A stretch of 64,000 bases of DNA, taken from an uncultured Coriobacteriaceae bacterium (GTDB taxonomy: Bacteria > Actinomycetota > Coriobacteriia > Coriobacteriales > Atopobiaceae). Below, piece by piece: positions 1-8,985 of the stretch. Location: NCBI GenBank assembly GCA_948439405.1, contig CAOJNB010000002.1, positions 1 through 64,000 of the forward strand. Direction: 5' to 3'. The position numbers and the translations under genes are program-made. A model generated the notes under the pieces. That model saw only the letters and a program-made list of their open reading frames with translations. It had not been told where the DNA came from and did no database searches. Numbering within the stretch: position 1 is the first letter of the stretch; every line of letters starts with the position of its first letter.

Positions 1-927
1 GCGGGCCTTGAGCACGCCGTCCTGGTGGATGCCGGAGGAGTGGGCGAAGGCGTTGGCGCCGACAATGGCCTTGTTGGGCTGCACGTTGATGCCCGTGATG
101 GAGCTCACGAGACGGCTGGCGCGCGTGAGCTCGCGGGTGTTGACGTCGGTGTGGGCGTCGAGCTCCTCACCGTGCATCTTGATGGCCATGACGACCTCTT
201 CGAGCGCGGTGTTGCCGGCGCGCTCGCCCAGGCCGTTGATGGTGCACTCGATCTGGCGGGCGCCGTTCTTCACGCCCTCGAGGGCCAGCGCGGTGGCCAT
301 GCCCAGGTCGTTGTGGGTGTGGACCGAGATGATGACGTTCTCGATGCCGATGACGTTGTCCGAGAGGCTCTTGATGCGCGCGCCGAAGTCCTCGGGCAGG
401 CTGTAGCCGGTGGTGTCGGGGATGTTGACCACAGTGGCGCCTGCGTCGACGGCGGCCTGGATCACGCGGATGAGGAAGTCCTGGTCGGAGCGGCCGGCGT
501 CCTCGGCGTAGAACTCGACGTCGTCGACGAAGCGGCGGGCGTAGGAGACGCAGTGGGCGGCGCGCTCGATGCACTCCTCCTCGGTGATGTTGAGCTTCTC
601 GCGCAGGTGCGAGGGCGACACGCCGAGGCCGGTGTGGATGCGCGGGCGGGCCGCCGTCTTGAGGGCCTCGGCGGCGACGTCGATGTCGTGGTCCACCGCG
701 CGGGTGAGGCCGCACACGACGCACTGGTCGCCGGCCATGCGGCCGATCTCGCTCACGCTCTTGAAGTCGCCGGGGCTCGAGACGGGGAAGCCGGCCTCGA
801 TGACGTCGACGTTGAGGCGGAGCAGCTGGCGGGCGATCACGAGCTTGTCGTCGGTGGTCATGCCGGCACCGGGCGACTGCTCGCCGTCGCGCAGGGTGGT
901 GTCGAAGATGGCGATCTTGCGGGTCAT
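1..927 (-). CDS. leuA: 2-isopropylmalate synthase, C-terminus cut by window edge
   Basis: It condenses acetyl-CoA with 2-oxoisovalerate, the first committed step of leucine synthesis in the cytoplasm. The first 309 codons are visible. The N-terminus has the [12 protein letters not shown] signature of the DRE-TIM metallolyase family. The metal-binding HTHND motif and the following GLGERAGN block are both intact. The start ATG has an AGGAGGA Shine-Dalgarno sequence just upstream. The C-terminal regulatory (LeuA dimer) domain lies beyond position 1 and cannot be assessed. A leader-peptide gene rich in leucine and valine codons lies 150 bases upstream in the same direction, so transcription attenuation by leucyl-tRNA supply is likely. 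Citramalate or homocitrate synthase are the usual confusions in this family; the leader favours leuA. Confidence 0.93.
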   Translation of the reverse strand, partial: MTRKIAIFDTTLRDGEQSPGAGMTTDDKLVIARQLLRLNVDVIEAGFPVSSPGDFKSVSEIGRMAGDQCVVCGLTRAVDHDIDVAAEALKTAARPRIHTGLGVSPSHLREKLNITEEECIERAAHCVSYARRFVDDVEFYAEDAGRSDQDFLIRVIQAAVDAGATVVNIPDTTGYSLPEDFGARIKSLSDNVIGIENVIISVHTHNDLGMATALALEGVKNGARQIECTINGLGERAGNTALEEVVMAIKMHGEELDAHTDVNTRELTRASRLVSSITGINVQPNKAIVGANAFAHSSGIHQDGVLKAR

Positions 928-1020
928 GGCTACTCCTCCTGGTACGTGGGCTTCCCTGCATGGAGCACGTCCGGGAGATGTGCGGTGCCATGTCCGCGTG
1001 GAGCCGTCGCCCAGACGTTC

Positions 1021-1092
1021 CGCGAACGCTGGCGCTGGCTGCTTCCTATGGCCGAGGCGAGGTCAGACGAGGAGGGCTAGCGCGCGTTCGCG
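1021..1092 (-). promoter_or_regulatory. Candidate leuA attenuator stem-loop
   Basis: In the leuA transcript the 9-base segment CGCGAACGC, at the end of the leader-peptide gene (1084-1092), is exactly complementary to GCGTTCGCG downstream (1021-1029). A ribosome paused at the Leu/Val codons would leave this segment free, and one finishing the leader would cover it. That is the expected antiterminator/terminator switch. I could not fold the region, and no clear U-run follows, so control could act on translation or Rho access rather than on an intrinsic terminator. A -10-like TACGAT lies at 1209-1214, about 30 bases before the leader ATG. Confidence 0.5.
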
Positions 1093-1178
1093 CTGGATAC
1101 GAGCAGTACTAGTAGGTCGAGGCCGCAGGCAGCCGGGCGCGGGGCGCCGGTGCGAGCGATGGTGGCCGTGACCTGCAT
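1077..1178 (-). CDS. leuL: leuA leader peptide (33 aa) with Leu/Val control codons
   Basis: This is a short reading frame preceded by a GAGGAGA ribosome site 6 bases before its ATG. Codons 20-27 read Leu-Asp-Leu-Leu-Val-Leu-Leu-Val and use CTA, CTA, GTA and GTA, codons that are rare in a genome this GC-rich. Such a run is what ribosome-stalling attenuation needs: when charged leucyl- or valyl-tRNA is scarce the ribosome pauses there. The frame stops with TAG, and the messenger then enters a region able to base-pair with the end of the leader gene. Leader peptides ahead of leuA are known in other actinobacteria (Streptomyces, Corynebacterium). The assignment here rests on position, ribosome site and codon content only. 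Confidence 0.8.
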   Translation of the reverse strand: MQVTATIARTGAPRPAACGLDLLVLLVSSANAR

Positions 1179-1278
1179 GCTGTTCTCCTCGTCGAATCGA
1201 ATGGGGTAATCGTAGCAGAACGGGCGCCTCGCGGCGGCAGGATTCCGTAAGGGGGGAGCGGGTCCGGGACCCGGACCC

Positions 1279-2106
1279 CTAGTAAAGCATCGCGTAGCTG
1301 CCGATGGGCTCGAAGCCCAGGCGCTCGCAGAGCCTGCCCGTCTCGCGGGAGCGGTAGAAGCCGCACACGAAGCGCTTGCCGTCGGCGAGGCACTCCTCCA
1401 CGAGCCGCGCGACCAGCGCCGAGGCGATGCCCTCCAGACGCATGTCTGCGCGCGTGCCCAGGCCCACGATCACGGCGCCGTCGCGCGTGGCCGTGCCGGT
1501 GGAGGCGGTGCCTACCATCTCGCCGTCGAGGAAGGCGCCGTAGGTGAGGCAGCCGCGCGCCTCGTTGGCGATGCGCTGCTGGGTGGCCATGGCCACGGAG
1601 GCCGGGTCGTCGTAGAGGCCGCGGTACGCGCGCATGCCACCCAGCAGGGCGAACAGCTCGCCGTACTCGTGCTCCGTCACGCGGCGCAGCTCGATGCCGG
1701 GGTCGAGCGGGGCCACGGAGCCCTCGATGATCGAGGTGCAGCGGGCGAGGTACTGCGTGTGCAGGCTCGACTCCTCGAAGTAGTTCGACAGCGGCCCCAC
1801 GACCTCGAGCTTGCCGTTGATCGAGCCCAGCACGCGCTGGCCGCCGGAGGCCGCGCGGATGAAGTCGGCCACGGCGCCCGCGTCGTAGAGCGGGTTGGGG
1901 CTGTAGACGACGTAGTTGCCGTAGAAGCGCACGACGACGCTGTCCCACGAGCCGTCGCCGCTCACCATGGCGTAGGCGTTCACGGGCTCGGAGAGGCCGA
2001 ACTGCTCGACGTCGCCGGTGATGAAGATGTTCATCTCCGGCTCGAGCGACGCGTAGCCGAGCAGGGCGTCCAGGCTCTCGGGACCGAGCAGCTCGGGGGT
2101 GGGCAT
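1279..2106 (-). CDS. GNAT-family N-acetyltransferase
   Basis: This 275-residue protein has a GCN5-related acetyltransferase domain in its C-terminal half. The acetyl-CoA-binding motif A follows the pattern VGLGTRADMRLEGIASALV at about residues 215-235, ending in a typical CERLGFEPIGSYAMLY tail. The N-terminal half resembles the divergent domain of two-domain acetyltransferases and probably forms the substrate pocket. The substrate is unknown. It lies 30 bases after a histidine phosphatase on the same strand and may be cotranscribed with it. The ATG follows a GAAAGGAG ribosome site. Confidence 0.8.
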   Translation of the reverse strand: MPTPELLGPESLDALLGYASLEPEMNIFITGDVEQFGLSEPVNAYAMVSGDGSWDSVVVRFYGNYVVYSPNPLYDAGAVADFIRAASGGQRVLGSINGKLEVVGPLSNYFEESSLHTQYLARCTSIIEGSVAPLDPGIELRRVTEHEYGELFALLGGMRAYRGLYDDPASVAMATQQRIANEARGCLTYGAFLDGEMVGTASTGTATRDGAVIVGLGTRADMRLEGIASALVARLVEECLADGKRFVCGFYRSRETGRLCERLGFEPIGSYAMLY

Positions 2107-2136
2107 GGGGGCTCCTTTCCTCGCGCGGCGCCGGGG

Positions 2137-2742
2137 CTAGGCCTCGGGGTCGGGCAGGATCTTGTCGACGCAGGAGAACGCGCCGGAGGCGGCATCGAAC
2201 TCGTAGGCGATCACGGCGCAGTTCGGAACGCCGCGCTGGCCGGGGACCACCTCGCCCTCGCCGGTGACGTCCCGGTAGAACAGCGACCCCACGCCGCCGT
2301 GGCTCACGGCGAGCGCGCGCTCGGGCCCGCGGCGCATGACCGCGGTCACGGTGCGGCGGAAGCGCTCGAGCGCCTCGTCGTCGCCCTCGCCGCCGTAGTC
2401 GGTGAAGAAGGTGCGGCGCACCTCGCGGTCGGTCGGCATCAGGTAGAGGGGCTCGCCCTCGAAGATGCCGCGGTTGAACTCCTTGAGCCCCCTCATGCGC
2501 TCGTAGGGGCGCACCTCGCCGTACAGGGCCCCCATCACGTGCTCGAGGGTGTCGCAGGCGCGCTCGGAGGTGGAGCTGCAGTGGAGGTCGAAGGAGAGCC
2601 CCAGCGCGCGCAGGCGCTCGCCTGCCGCGCGGCACTGCCCGATCCCGTGCTCGGTGAGCGGGGAGTCGGCGAAGCCCTGCACGCGGCGGAGGCGGTTGAA
2701 CAGCGTCTCGCCGTGGCGCATCACGTAGAGCGTCTGGGACAT
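2137..2742 (-). CDS. Histidine phosphatase (phosphoglycerate-mutase-like)
   Basis: This is a cytoplasmic phosphatase of the histidine acid/phosphoglycerate-mutase superfamily, 201 residues long. The catalytic RHG motif lies at residues 9-11 in YVMRHGETLFN. The second catalytic histidine is in AVSHGGVGSLF at about residue 145. A substrate-contacting arginine and glutamate lie in the segment MRGLKEFNRGIFEGE. Family members act on sugar phosphates, cobalamin precursors or phosphoserine; nothing in the sequence picks one. The following acetyltransferase gene is close behind. A strong GC hairpin at 2759-2783 separates it from the upstream araD gene. Confidence 0.85.
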   Translation of the reverse strand: MSQTLYVMRHGETLFNRLRRVQGFADSPLTEHGIGQCRAAGERLRALGLSFDLHCSSTSERACDTLEHVMGALYGEVRPYERMRGLKEFNRGIFEGEPLYLMPTDREVRRTFFTDYGGEGDDEALERFRRTVTAVMRRGPERALAVSHGGVGSLFYRDVTGEGEVVPGQRGVPNCAVIAYEFDAASGAFSCVDKILPDPEA

Positions 2743-2758
2743 GGGTGACCTCCGGGAT

Positions 2759-2783
2759 GAGGGGCCGCGCGCGGCGGCCCCTC
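2759..2783 (-). terminator. GC hairpin after araD
   Basis: A 10-bp stem of GAGGGGCCGC paired with GCGGCCCCTC closes a 5-base loop between the araD stop and the histidine phosphatase start. There is no long U-run, as is usual for this high-GC genome. Confidence 0.5.
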
Positions 2784-2806
2784 GGGACGGGTGCGGCGGG
2801 GAGGCG

Positions 2807-3499
2807 CTAGCGCGCCTGCCCGTAGTAGGCGTTGGGACCGTGCTTGCGCTGGTAGTGCTTGTCCTGCAGGTACTGGGGCGCGGGGCTCGCCTGGCCGGCG
2901 ACGGCCTCGGTGCGCGTCGCCATCTTGGCGACCTCCTCGAGCACGACCGCGTGGTACACGGCGTCGGCCGCGTCGGTGCCCCAGGTGAAGGGGCCGTGGT
3001 GCTTGCAGAGCGCGGCGGGGACGGCCATGTAGTCGAGGCCCTCGAAGGCGTCGGCGATCGCGACGCCCGTCTCGTGCTCGTAGGCGCGCTCGACCTCCTC
3101 GGCCGTCAGGGCGCGCACGCAGGGGATCTCGCCGTAGAAGTAGTCCGCGTGGGTGGTGCCGTAGCACGGGATCGCGCGGCCCGCCTGCGCCCAGCTCGTC
3201 GCCCAGCTCGAGTGCGTGTGGACGACGCCGCCGATGCGCTCGAAGCGCTGGTAGAGCACGGCGTGGGTGGGGGTGTCGGAGCTCGGGTTGAGCTCGCCCT
3301 CGACCTTGTTGCCCTCCAGGTCGCACACGACCAGGTCGCTCGGGCGCAGCTCGTCGTAGTCCACGCCGGACGGCTTGATCACGAACAGGCCGCGCTCGCG
3401 GTCGACGCCGCTGACGTTGCCCCACGTGTAGGTCACGAGCCCGCGCGCGGGCAGCTCCATGTTGGCCTCGTAGACCTGGTCCCTCAGTTCCTCGAGCAT
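2807..3499 (-). CDS. araD: L-ribulose-5-phosphate 4-epimerase
   Basis: This 230-residue class II aldolase/adducin-family enzyme interconverts L-ribulose 5-phosphate and D-xylulose 5-phosphate, feeding pentoses into the pentose-phosphate route. Zinc ligands are visible as VHTHSSWA (two histidines, about residues 94-96) and a later histidine in the TTHADYFYGEIP segment. The phosphate-binding signature TWGNVSG and the IKPSG motif are both present. The ATG has a GAGAGGAG ribosome site. It lies 32 bases after an FGGY kinase on the same strand, so the pair should phosphorylate a ketopentose and epimerise the product. AraD-like paralogues (SgaE/UlaF type) act on L-ascorbate catabolites, which is the main alternative. 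Confidence 0.88.
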   Translation of the reverse strand: MLEELRDQVYEANMELPARGLVTYTWGNVSGVDRERGLFVIKPSGVDYDELRPSDLVVCDLEGNKVEGELNPSSDTPTHAVLYQRFERIGGVVHTHSSWATSWAQAGRAIPCYGTTHADYFYGEIPCVRALTAEEVERAYEHETGVAIADAFEGLDYMAVPAALCKHHGPFTWGTDAADAVYHAVVLEEVAKMATRTEAVAGQASPAPQYLQDKHYQRKHGPNAYYGQAR

Positions 3500-3531
3500 G
3501 TGCGCTCTCCTCTCGTGCGGCTGTCGTGTCC

Positions 3532-5142
3532 CTAGGCCTCGGCCATCGAGCGCTCCGCGGCGGCCTCGGCCTCGTTGGCGCGGCGGAAGCGGTCGAGGAA
3601 GGCGCGGTAGCCCTCGACGTCGGCCGCGTCGGGCTCGAGCGTCGTCGAGCCCACGCCGCCAAACACCTCGGCGTCGAGGTACTCGGCGAGCGACTGGCCC
3701 TCGGCCTTGCGGACGAGGTAGTTCGCGGCGACGGCCTGGCCCCACGCGCCGCCCTCGGAGGCGGTGTCCATCACCGTGACGGGGGCCTCGAGCGCGGCGG
3801 CGAGCAGCGACTGCGCCACCTTCGGCGTCTTGAAGATGCCGCCGTGGCCGTAGAGGCGGTCGATGGCGACGCCCTCACGGCGCAGGACGACGTTGCCGGC
3901 GGCGAGCGCGCCGAAGGCGGCCATGATGCTCGAGCGCATGAGGTTCGCGAGCGTGAGGCGCGCCGTCGGGGTCCTCAGCAGCAGCGGGTAGCCGGTCTGG
4001 ATGCCCATGACCGTCTCGCCGGAGACGAACGGCAGGCTCACGACGCCACCGCCGTCCGCGTCGCCCGCGAGGGCGAGCTCGAACAGGCGGGTGAACGCCT
4101 CGCCGCGGTCGGGCTCCTGCCCCATCAGCGCGCCGAACTCGCAGAGCAGCTCGACCCAGGCGTTGATGTCGGAGGTGCAGTTGTTGCAGTGCACCATCGC
4201 GACGGCGTCGCCCACCGGGGTGGTGACGAGGTCGATCTCGGGGACCTTCTGGTCCGAGAGCGGGCGCTCGAGCACGACCATGGAGAACACGGAGGTGCCG
4301 GCCGAGACGTTGCCCGTGCGCGGGGCGACGGAGTTGGTGGCGATCATGCCGGTGCCGGCGTCGCCCTCGGCGGGGCACAGCGGGCAGCCCGGCTCGAGCT
4401 CGCCCTCGGCGTCGAGCAGGCGCGCGCCCTCGGGGGTGAGGGTGCCGGCCCGCTCGCCGGCGACGAGGACGCGCGGCAGCAGGTCCTCGAGCCTCCAGGG
4501 CACGCCGCGGGAGGCGGCCAGCTCGTCGAAGGCGTCGAGCATCGCGCGGTCGTAGTCGCGCGTGGACGAGTCGATCGGGAACATGCCCGAGGCGTCGCCC
4601 ACCGAGAGCGCGTGCTCGCCGGTGAGGCGCAGGTGGACGAGGCCGGCGAGGGTGGTGAGCGAGGCGATGCGGCCCACGTGCTCCTCGCCGTCGAGGACGG
4701 CCTGCCACACGTGGGAGACGCTCCAGCGCTCCGGGATGTGGAAGGAGAGCAGGTCGGTGAGCTGGTGGGCGGCCTGCGTCGTGGTGGTGTCGCGCCAGGT
4801 GCGGAACGGTACGAGCAGCCTCCCCTCGGCGTCGAGGGCGAGGTAGCCGTGCATCATCGCGGAGACGCCCATCGAGGCGAGGCGGCGCAGGCGGACGCCG
4901 TGGCGCGCGGCCACGTCGGCCTTGAGGCTGGCGTAGCAGGCGGCGAGCCCCTCCCAGACCTCCTCCTCGGCGTAGGTCCAGTGGCCGTCGACGTAGGAGT
5001 TCTCCCAGTCGTGGGTGCCGACCGCCACCGGCGCGTTCGTGGGGTCGACGAGGACCGCCTTGATGCGGGTGGACCCGAACTCGATGCCCAGAGCGCACGA
5101 CCCGGACTCGATCGCGGCGGCGACGTCCTGAGGCTCTGCCAT
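3532..5142 (-). CDS. FGGY-family carbohydrate kinase, probably ribulokinase or xylulokinase
   Basis: This 536-residue sugar kinase has the two-domain actin-like fold. The N-terminal phosphate-1 motif is [15 protein letters not shown] (about residues 19-33). The adenosine-facing glycines appear as [10 protein letters not shown] near residue 430. The start MAEPQD is preferred over a longer upstream frame because GGGGGAAG precedes it and homology begins soon after. A cysteine-bearing [12 protein letters not shown] stretch near residue 320 is unusual among FGGY kinases and may mark the subfamily. The araD gene directly downstream makes a ketopentose, most likely L-ribulose, the best-supported substrate. 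The exact sugar is an inference. Confidence 0.8.
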   Translation of the reverse strand: MAEPQDVAAAIESGSCALGIEFGSTRIKAVLVDPTNAPVAVGTHDWENSYVDGHWTYAEEEVWEGLAACYASLKADVAARHGVRLRRLASMGVSAMMHGYLALDAEGRLLVPFRTWRDTTTTQAAHQLTDLLSFHIPERWSVSHVWQAVLDGEEHVGRIASLTTLAGLVHLRLTGEHALSVGDASGMFPIDSSTRDYDRAMLDAFDELAASRGVPWRLEDLLPRVLVAGERAGTLTPEGARLLDAEGELEPGCPLCPAEGDAGTGMIATNSVAPRTGNVSAGTSVFSMVVLERPLSDQKVPEIDLVTTPVGDAVAMVHCNNCTSDINAWVELLCEFGALMGQEPDRGEAFTRLFELALAGDADGGGVVSLPFVSGETVMGIQTGYPLLLRTPTARLTLANLMRSSIMAAFGALAAGNVVLRREGVAIDRLYGHGGIFKTPKVAQSLLAAALEAPVTVMDTASEGGAWGQAVAANYLVRKAEGQSLAEYLDAEVFGGVGSTTLEPDAADVEGYRAFLDRFRRANEAEAAAERSMAEA

Positions 5143-5221
5143 GCTTCCCCCCGATTCCCGGACCCGCACCGCGGCGCGCGCCCGCATCGCGTCCATGCTG
5201 TCGGGACATTGTACCAGCTCG

Positions 5222-5227
5222 TATAAT
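5222..5227 (+). promoter_or_regulatory. -10 box for the UPF0210 gene
   Basis: A perfect TATAAT lies 47 bases before the UPF0210 start. The upstream hexamer CTGTCG, 18 bases away, is a poor -35. The divergent FGGY kinase starts 80 bases to the left, so both promoters share this gap. Confidence 0.6.
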
Positions 5228-5273
5228 GGGCCCTGCTCGCCAGGACCCGCCACCCGCCGAAGAAGGAGCCCCG

Positions 5274-6638
5274 ATGCCCATCACGCCCGAGGAGGTCTTC
5301 GAGACCCTCAACATGGTCTCCCAGCAGAACCTCGACATCCGAACCCTCACCATGGGCATCTCGCTCGCGGGCTGCGCCGACGAGGACATGGGCCGCATGT
5401 GCCGCAAGGTCTACGACCACGTCACCCGCACCGCGGCGGACCTCGTCGAGGTGGCGGAGAGCCTCGAGGCCGAGTACGGCATCCCCATCGTCAACAAGCG
5501 CATCTCCGTGACGCCCGTCGCCCAGATCGCGGCGGCCTGCCCCGACGCCGACCTCACCCCCATCGCGCTCGCGATGGACCGCGCCGCCGAGGAGCTCGGC
5601 ATCGACTTCATGGGCGGCTTCTCCGCCCTCGTGCAGAAGGGCATGGGCGACGCCGACCGGCGCCTGATCGACTCCATCCCGGCCGCGCTCTCCACGACGG
5701 ACCGCGTCTGCTCCTCCGTCAACGTCGCCTCCGTGCGCGCCGGCATCAACATGGACGCCGTGCTGCGCATGGCGGAGGTCATCCGCGAGGCGGCCGTGCT
5801 CACGAGCGACATCAGCTGCTACGGCGCGGCGAAGCTCGTCGTGTTCTCCAACATGGTCGAGGACTCCCCCTTCATGGCCGGCGCCGTCCACGGCACCGGC
5901 GAGGCCGACGCCGTCATCAACGTGGGCGTCTCCGGGCCCGGCGTCATGGCGGCGGCCCTCGAGGAGCTGCCCGCCGACGCCGACCTCATGGAGGTGGCCG
6001 AGCGCATCAAGCAGACGGCCTTCAAGATCACCCGCGCCGGCGAGCTCATGAGCCGCGAGGCCGCGCGCCGCCTCGGCGTGCAGAAGGGCATCGTCGACCT
6101 CTCGCTCGCCCCGACGCCCGCCGTCGGCGACTCCGTCGCCCGCATCCTCGAGATCATCGGCGTGGGCGAGTGCGGCGGCCCGGGCACCACCTGCGCGCTC
6201 GCGCTGCTCAACGACGCCGTGAAGAAGGGCGGCGTCATGGCGAGCTCGAGCGTGGGCGGGCTCTCCGGCGCCTTCATCCCCGTCTCGGAGGACGCCGGCA
6301 TGATCCGCGCGGCCTGCGACGGCGCGCTCACCCTCGAGAAGCTCGAGGCCATGACCTGCGTGTGCTCCGTCGGCCTCGACATGATCGCCATCCCGGGCGA
6401 CACGAGCGTCGAGGCGATCGCCGGCATCATCGCGGACGAGATGGCGATCGGCGTCATCAACAACAAGACGACCGCCGTGCGCGTGATCCCGGCGATCGGG
6501 CGCTGCGAGGGCGACGTCCTCGAGTTCGGGGGCCTCTTCGGCTCGGCCCCGGTCATGCCCGTGAACCGCTTCGCCGGCGAGGTCCTCGCCCACCGCGGCG
6601 GGCGCTTCCCGGCGCCGCTCAACTCGCTGCGCAACTAG
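5274..6638 (+). CDS. UPF0210/PFL-family protein (DUF711)
   Basis: This 454-residue member of the UPF0210 family is related in fold to pyruvate formate-lyase/glycyl-radical barrels but lacks a known activity. Typical family blocks are visible: [13 protein letters not shown] near the start, [10 protein letters not shown] in the middle and a glycine-rich [13 protein letters not shown] near the end. In other bacteria the gene usually follows a small ACT-domain gene (UPF0237); that partner is absent here. The ATG follows AGAAGGAG. It is transcribed alone from its own TATAAT promoter and ends in a convergent hairpin region. Confidence 0.85.
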   Translation: MPITPEEVFETLNMVSQQNLDIRTLTMGISLAGCADEDMGRMCRKVYDHVTRTAADLVEVAESLEAEYGIPIVNKRISVTPVAQIAAACPDADLTPIALAMDRAAEELGIDFMGGFSALVQKGMGDADRRLIDSIPAALSTTDRVCSSVNVASVRAGINMDAVLRMAEVIREAAVLTSDISCYGAAKLVVFSNMVEDSPFMAGAVHGTGEADAVINVGVSGPGVMAAALEELPADADLMEVAERIKQTAFKITRAGELMSREAARRLGVQKGIVDLSLAPTPAVGDSVARILEIIGVGECGGPGTTCALALLNDAVKKGGVMASSSVGGLSGAFIPVSEDAGMIRAACDGALTLEKLEAMTCVCSVGLDMIAIPGDTSVEAIAGIIADEMAIGVINNKTTAVRVIPAIGRCEGDVLEFGGLFGSAPVMPVNRFAGEVLAHRGGRFPAPLNSLRN

Positions 6639-6640
6639 GA

Positions 6641-6656
6641 CGCGCCCGCGGGCGCG
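6641..6656. terminator. GC palindrome between convergent genes
   Basis: CGCGCCCGCGGGCGCG is a perfect palindrome just after the UPF0210 stop and facing the end of the peptidoglycan hydrolase gene. It may serve both directions; the tail lacks a U-run. Confidence 0.4.
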
Positions 6657-6680
6657 CCCGGACGGCCGGGATCGGGACGG

Positions 6681-7877
6681 TTACGACAGGACGATGCCGC
6701 CCAGCCAGCCCCAACGAGCCGGCACGGTGGCGCCGTAGTAGCTCGCCCACTCGTCGATGCTGATCGAGCGGATGTAGCCCACGTTGTCCATAACGGTGCC
6801 GCCGCCGACGTAGATGCCCACGTGGCCGTAGATCTGGCCGGCGGTGGTGTGGGGGTGCGTCGAGACGGCCACGATCATGCCGGCCGCGAGGTTGGCCCGG
6901 TTCGAGCTCGTGCACCAGGCGGCGTACATGTCGCAGGCGTTGCCGCCCACGTAGCCGAGGCCCGCGTTGCTGAACACGTTGGACACCCACGCCGCGCACC
7001 AGCCGAGGCCGGGCGAGGGCGTGGAGTGGCAGGCGCTGACCACGGCGGCCAGCGAGCCGGAGCCGGACGCGGGCGGGTTCGAGACGTGGCTCCCGCCGCC
7101 ACCGCCGCCGGAGCCGCCGGCGGACGCGGCCTCCTGGACGGAGGCGGCCAGCTCGGCGTCGCGCTGGGCCATGAGGTCGCGGACCTCCGAGTCGAGCCCG
7201 TTGACGACGTCCTGGACCTGCTGCTGGTTGGCCTGCATCTCGTCGAGCTGGGCCTGCTCGTCGGCGGAGAGCTGCTCGAGCTCGTCCTGCTCGGCCTCGA
7301 GCTCGGCCTGCTGGGCCTCGAGCTCCTCCTTGGCGGAGCGCACGTCCTCGATCAGGGCGGCGTCGGACTCCGAGATCTTGTTGAAGTAGTAGATGTTCGA
7401 GGTGAGCTCGTCGAAGGAGCTCGACTCGAGAAGGATGTTCAGGAGGTCGACGTTGCCGCCCTTGTAGACGGAGGCCACGCGCGAGGCGAGCACCTCCTGC
7501 TTCTCCTCGAGCTCTGCCTGGCGCTCGTCGATGTCCTCCTGGAGGGCGTCGATGTCGGCCTGGAGGTCGTCGATGCGGCCGAGGGTCTCGGCGTGGGCGA
7601 CGCTGAGCGCCTCGTAGTCCGCCGCGATCGCGTCAAGCTGCGCCTGGGCCTCGGCGAGCTCGGCCTCCGCGCCCGCGAGGTCCGAGGAGGTGTCGGCGCG
7701 CGCGACGCGCGGGGAGCACGCCAGGGCGAGCCCGGCGGCGCCGGCGCCGGCGGCGAGCAGCAGCCGGATGGCGTCGCGCCGCGAGAGGCAGCACCCGGAG
7801 GCCGCCTGCCCTGCCTGATCGTTCGCCTGTGACGTCATGGCCCCGACGATGGGCCGTTCGCCGGACGGGTTGGTCAT
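6681..7877 (-). CDS. Secreted coiled-coil peptidoglycan hydrolase (CwlO/RipA-like)
   Basis: This 398-residue exported cell-wall enzyme has a long n-region and a twin-arginine-like LSRRDAIRLLLAAG segment at about residues 30-45, followed by a hydrophobic alanine-rich core. That suggests Tat export or an atypical Sec signal. Residues 65-245 form an E/A/L/Q-rich coiled coil of the CwlO/PcsB type, which normally couples hydrolysis to an FtsEX-like regulator. A Gly/Ser linker follows. The last 115 residues are a cysteine-peptidase (NlpC/P60 or CHAP) domain with the catalytic cysteine in LGWCAAWV and the histidine in GHVGIYVGGG. The start was chosen for its AAGGAG ribosome site. The role is probably cell separation. 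Confidence 0.85.
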   Translation of the reverse strand: MTNPSGERPIVGAMTSQANDQAGQAASGCCLSRRDAIRLLLAAGAGAAGLALACSPRVARADTSSDLAGAEAELAEAQAQLDAIAADYEALSVAHAETLGRIDDLQADIDALQEDIDERQAELEEKQEVLASRVASVYKGGNVDLLNILLESSSFDELTSNIYYFNKISESDAALIEDVRSAKEELEAQQAELEAEQDELEQLSADEQAQLDEMQANQQQVQDVVNGLDSEVRDLMAQRDAELAASVQEAASAGGSGGGGGGSHVSNPPASGSGSLAAVVSACHSTPSPGLGWCAAWVSNVFSNAGLGYVGGNACDMYAAWCTSSNRANLAAGMIVAVSTHPHTTAGQIYGHVGIYVGGGTVMDNVGYIRSISIDEWASYYGATVPARWGWLGGIVLS

Positions 7878-7980
7878 GGAAGCTCCTTGTGTTCGGATGA
7901 GATGCGAGTGAGCTGCTGTATGACGCGTCCGTGCATGGTAGCACAACGGCGGCGCCCCTCCGCGACCGCCCGGGGCCGGC

Positions 7981-8904
7981 CTAGGGCAGCATCCGCACCT
8001 CGGGCTCCAGGCGGACGCCGAACCGACGCTCGACCTCGTCCTGCACGTGGGCGATGAGGGCGCGGACGTCGGCCGCCGTCGCCCCGCCCGCGTTCACCAC
8101 GAAGCCGGCGTGCTTCTCGGAGACCTGCGCGCCCCCGACCCTGCATCCCTTGAGGCCCGCGTCGGTGATGAGCTTGCCGGCGAAGTGGCCCTCCGGTCGC
8201 TTGAACGTGGAGCCCGCGGAGGGCATGTCGAGCGGCTGCTTGTCCTCGCGCCTCGCCGTGAGCTCGTCCATGCGGGCGCGGATCGCGGCGCGGTCGCCCT
8301 CGGCGAGCTCGAAGTTCGCGCGCAGGCAGACGAGCCCGTCGGTGCGCACGCGGCTCGTGCGGTAGCCGAGCGCGAGCTCGGAGGCGGCGAGCTCGGAGAC
8401 CCTCCCCTCGGCGTCGAGCACGAGGGCGGAGACGAGTACGCCGGACACCTGGCCGTCGTAGGCGCCGGCGTTCATGAACACGGCGCCGCCCACGGTGCCC
8501 GGGATGCCGCAGGCGAACTCGAGGCCCGAGAGCCCACGCTCGCAGGCCGCCTCGCTCGCCTCGCGCAGCGACACGCCGGCGTCGCACGTCATCACGCGGC
8601 CGTCGAACGCCGTCCCGCGCAGGGCCTCGGCCGTGCACACGACCACGCCGCGCAGCCCCGCGTCGTCGACGAGGAGGTTGGAGCCGTTGCCCACCACGTA
8701 CGCCGGCGCGCCGGCGGCGCGCGCGGCGGAGAGGGCGGCCGCGACCTCCTCGGCGGACGACGGGGTCACGAACAGGTCCGCGGGGCCCCCGATCCGGAAG
8801 GTCGTGTGGGGCGCCATCGGCTCGTCGCGCAGGACGCGCCCCTCGCCCGTGACGCGGACGAGCTCGTCCGCGAGCGCCTCGACGTCGTACGCATGCTCGG
8901 CCAC
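7981..8904 (-). CDS. murB: UDP-N-acetylenolpyruvoylglucosamine reductase
   Basis: This FAD enzyme reduces enolpyruvyl-UDP-GlcNAc to UDP-MurNAc in cytoplasmic peptidoglycan synthesis. It is 307 residues long, normal for the short type II MurB. FAD-binding blocks are clear: TFRIGGPADLF, GNGSNLLVDD and GIPGTVGGAVFMNAGAY. The catalytic serine lies in PSAGSTFKRPEGHFAG and the conserved glutamate in the final RRFGVRLEPEVRML. The peptidoglycan hydrolase follows 103 bases downstream on the same strand, and a divergent lipoprotein begins 82 bases upstream. Confidence 0.95.
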   Translation of the reverse strand: MAEHAYDVEALADELVRVTGEGRVLRDEPMAPHTTFRIGGPADLFVTPSSAEEVAAALSAARAAGAPAYVVGNGSNLLVDDAGLRGVVVCTAEALRGTAFDGRVMTCDAGVSLREASEAACERGLSGLEFACGIPGTVGGAVFMNAGAYDGQVSGVLVSALVLDAEGRVSELAASELALGYRTSRVRTDGLVCLRANFELAEGDRAAIRARMDELTARREDKQPLDMPSAGSTFKRPEGHFAGKLITDAGLKGCRVGGAQVSEKHAGFVVNAGGATAADVRALIAHVQDEVERRFGVRLEPEVRMLP

Positions 8905-8985
8905 GCCGGCTCCTCACCCTCGCCTGCCCCGCGGCCGGCTCGTCCGGCGGCGGGGTCCTCCTGCGGCTGAGTATAGTAGGGCTCC

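Noticed and set aside
928-1278. T-box riboswitch as the explanation of the leuA leader
   Set aside because: I could not see the conserved T-box bulge (TGG within an AGGGTGG-type block) near a terminator, whereas a leader peptide with control codons is visible.
3526-5226. Long open frame (566 codons) on the plus strand opposite the FGGY kinase
   Set aside because: It is antisense to a kinase with clear motifs. The residues are almost only G/A/V/E/R/D/H/L, the usual shadow of a high-GC gene.
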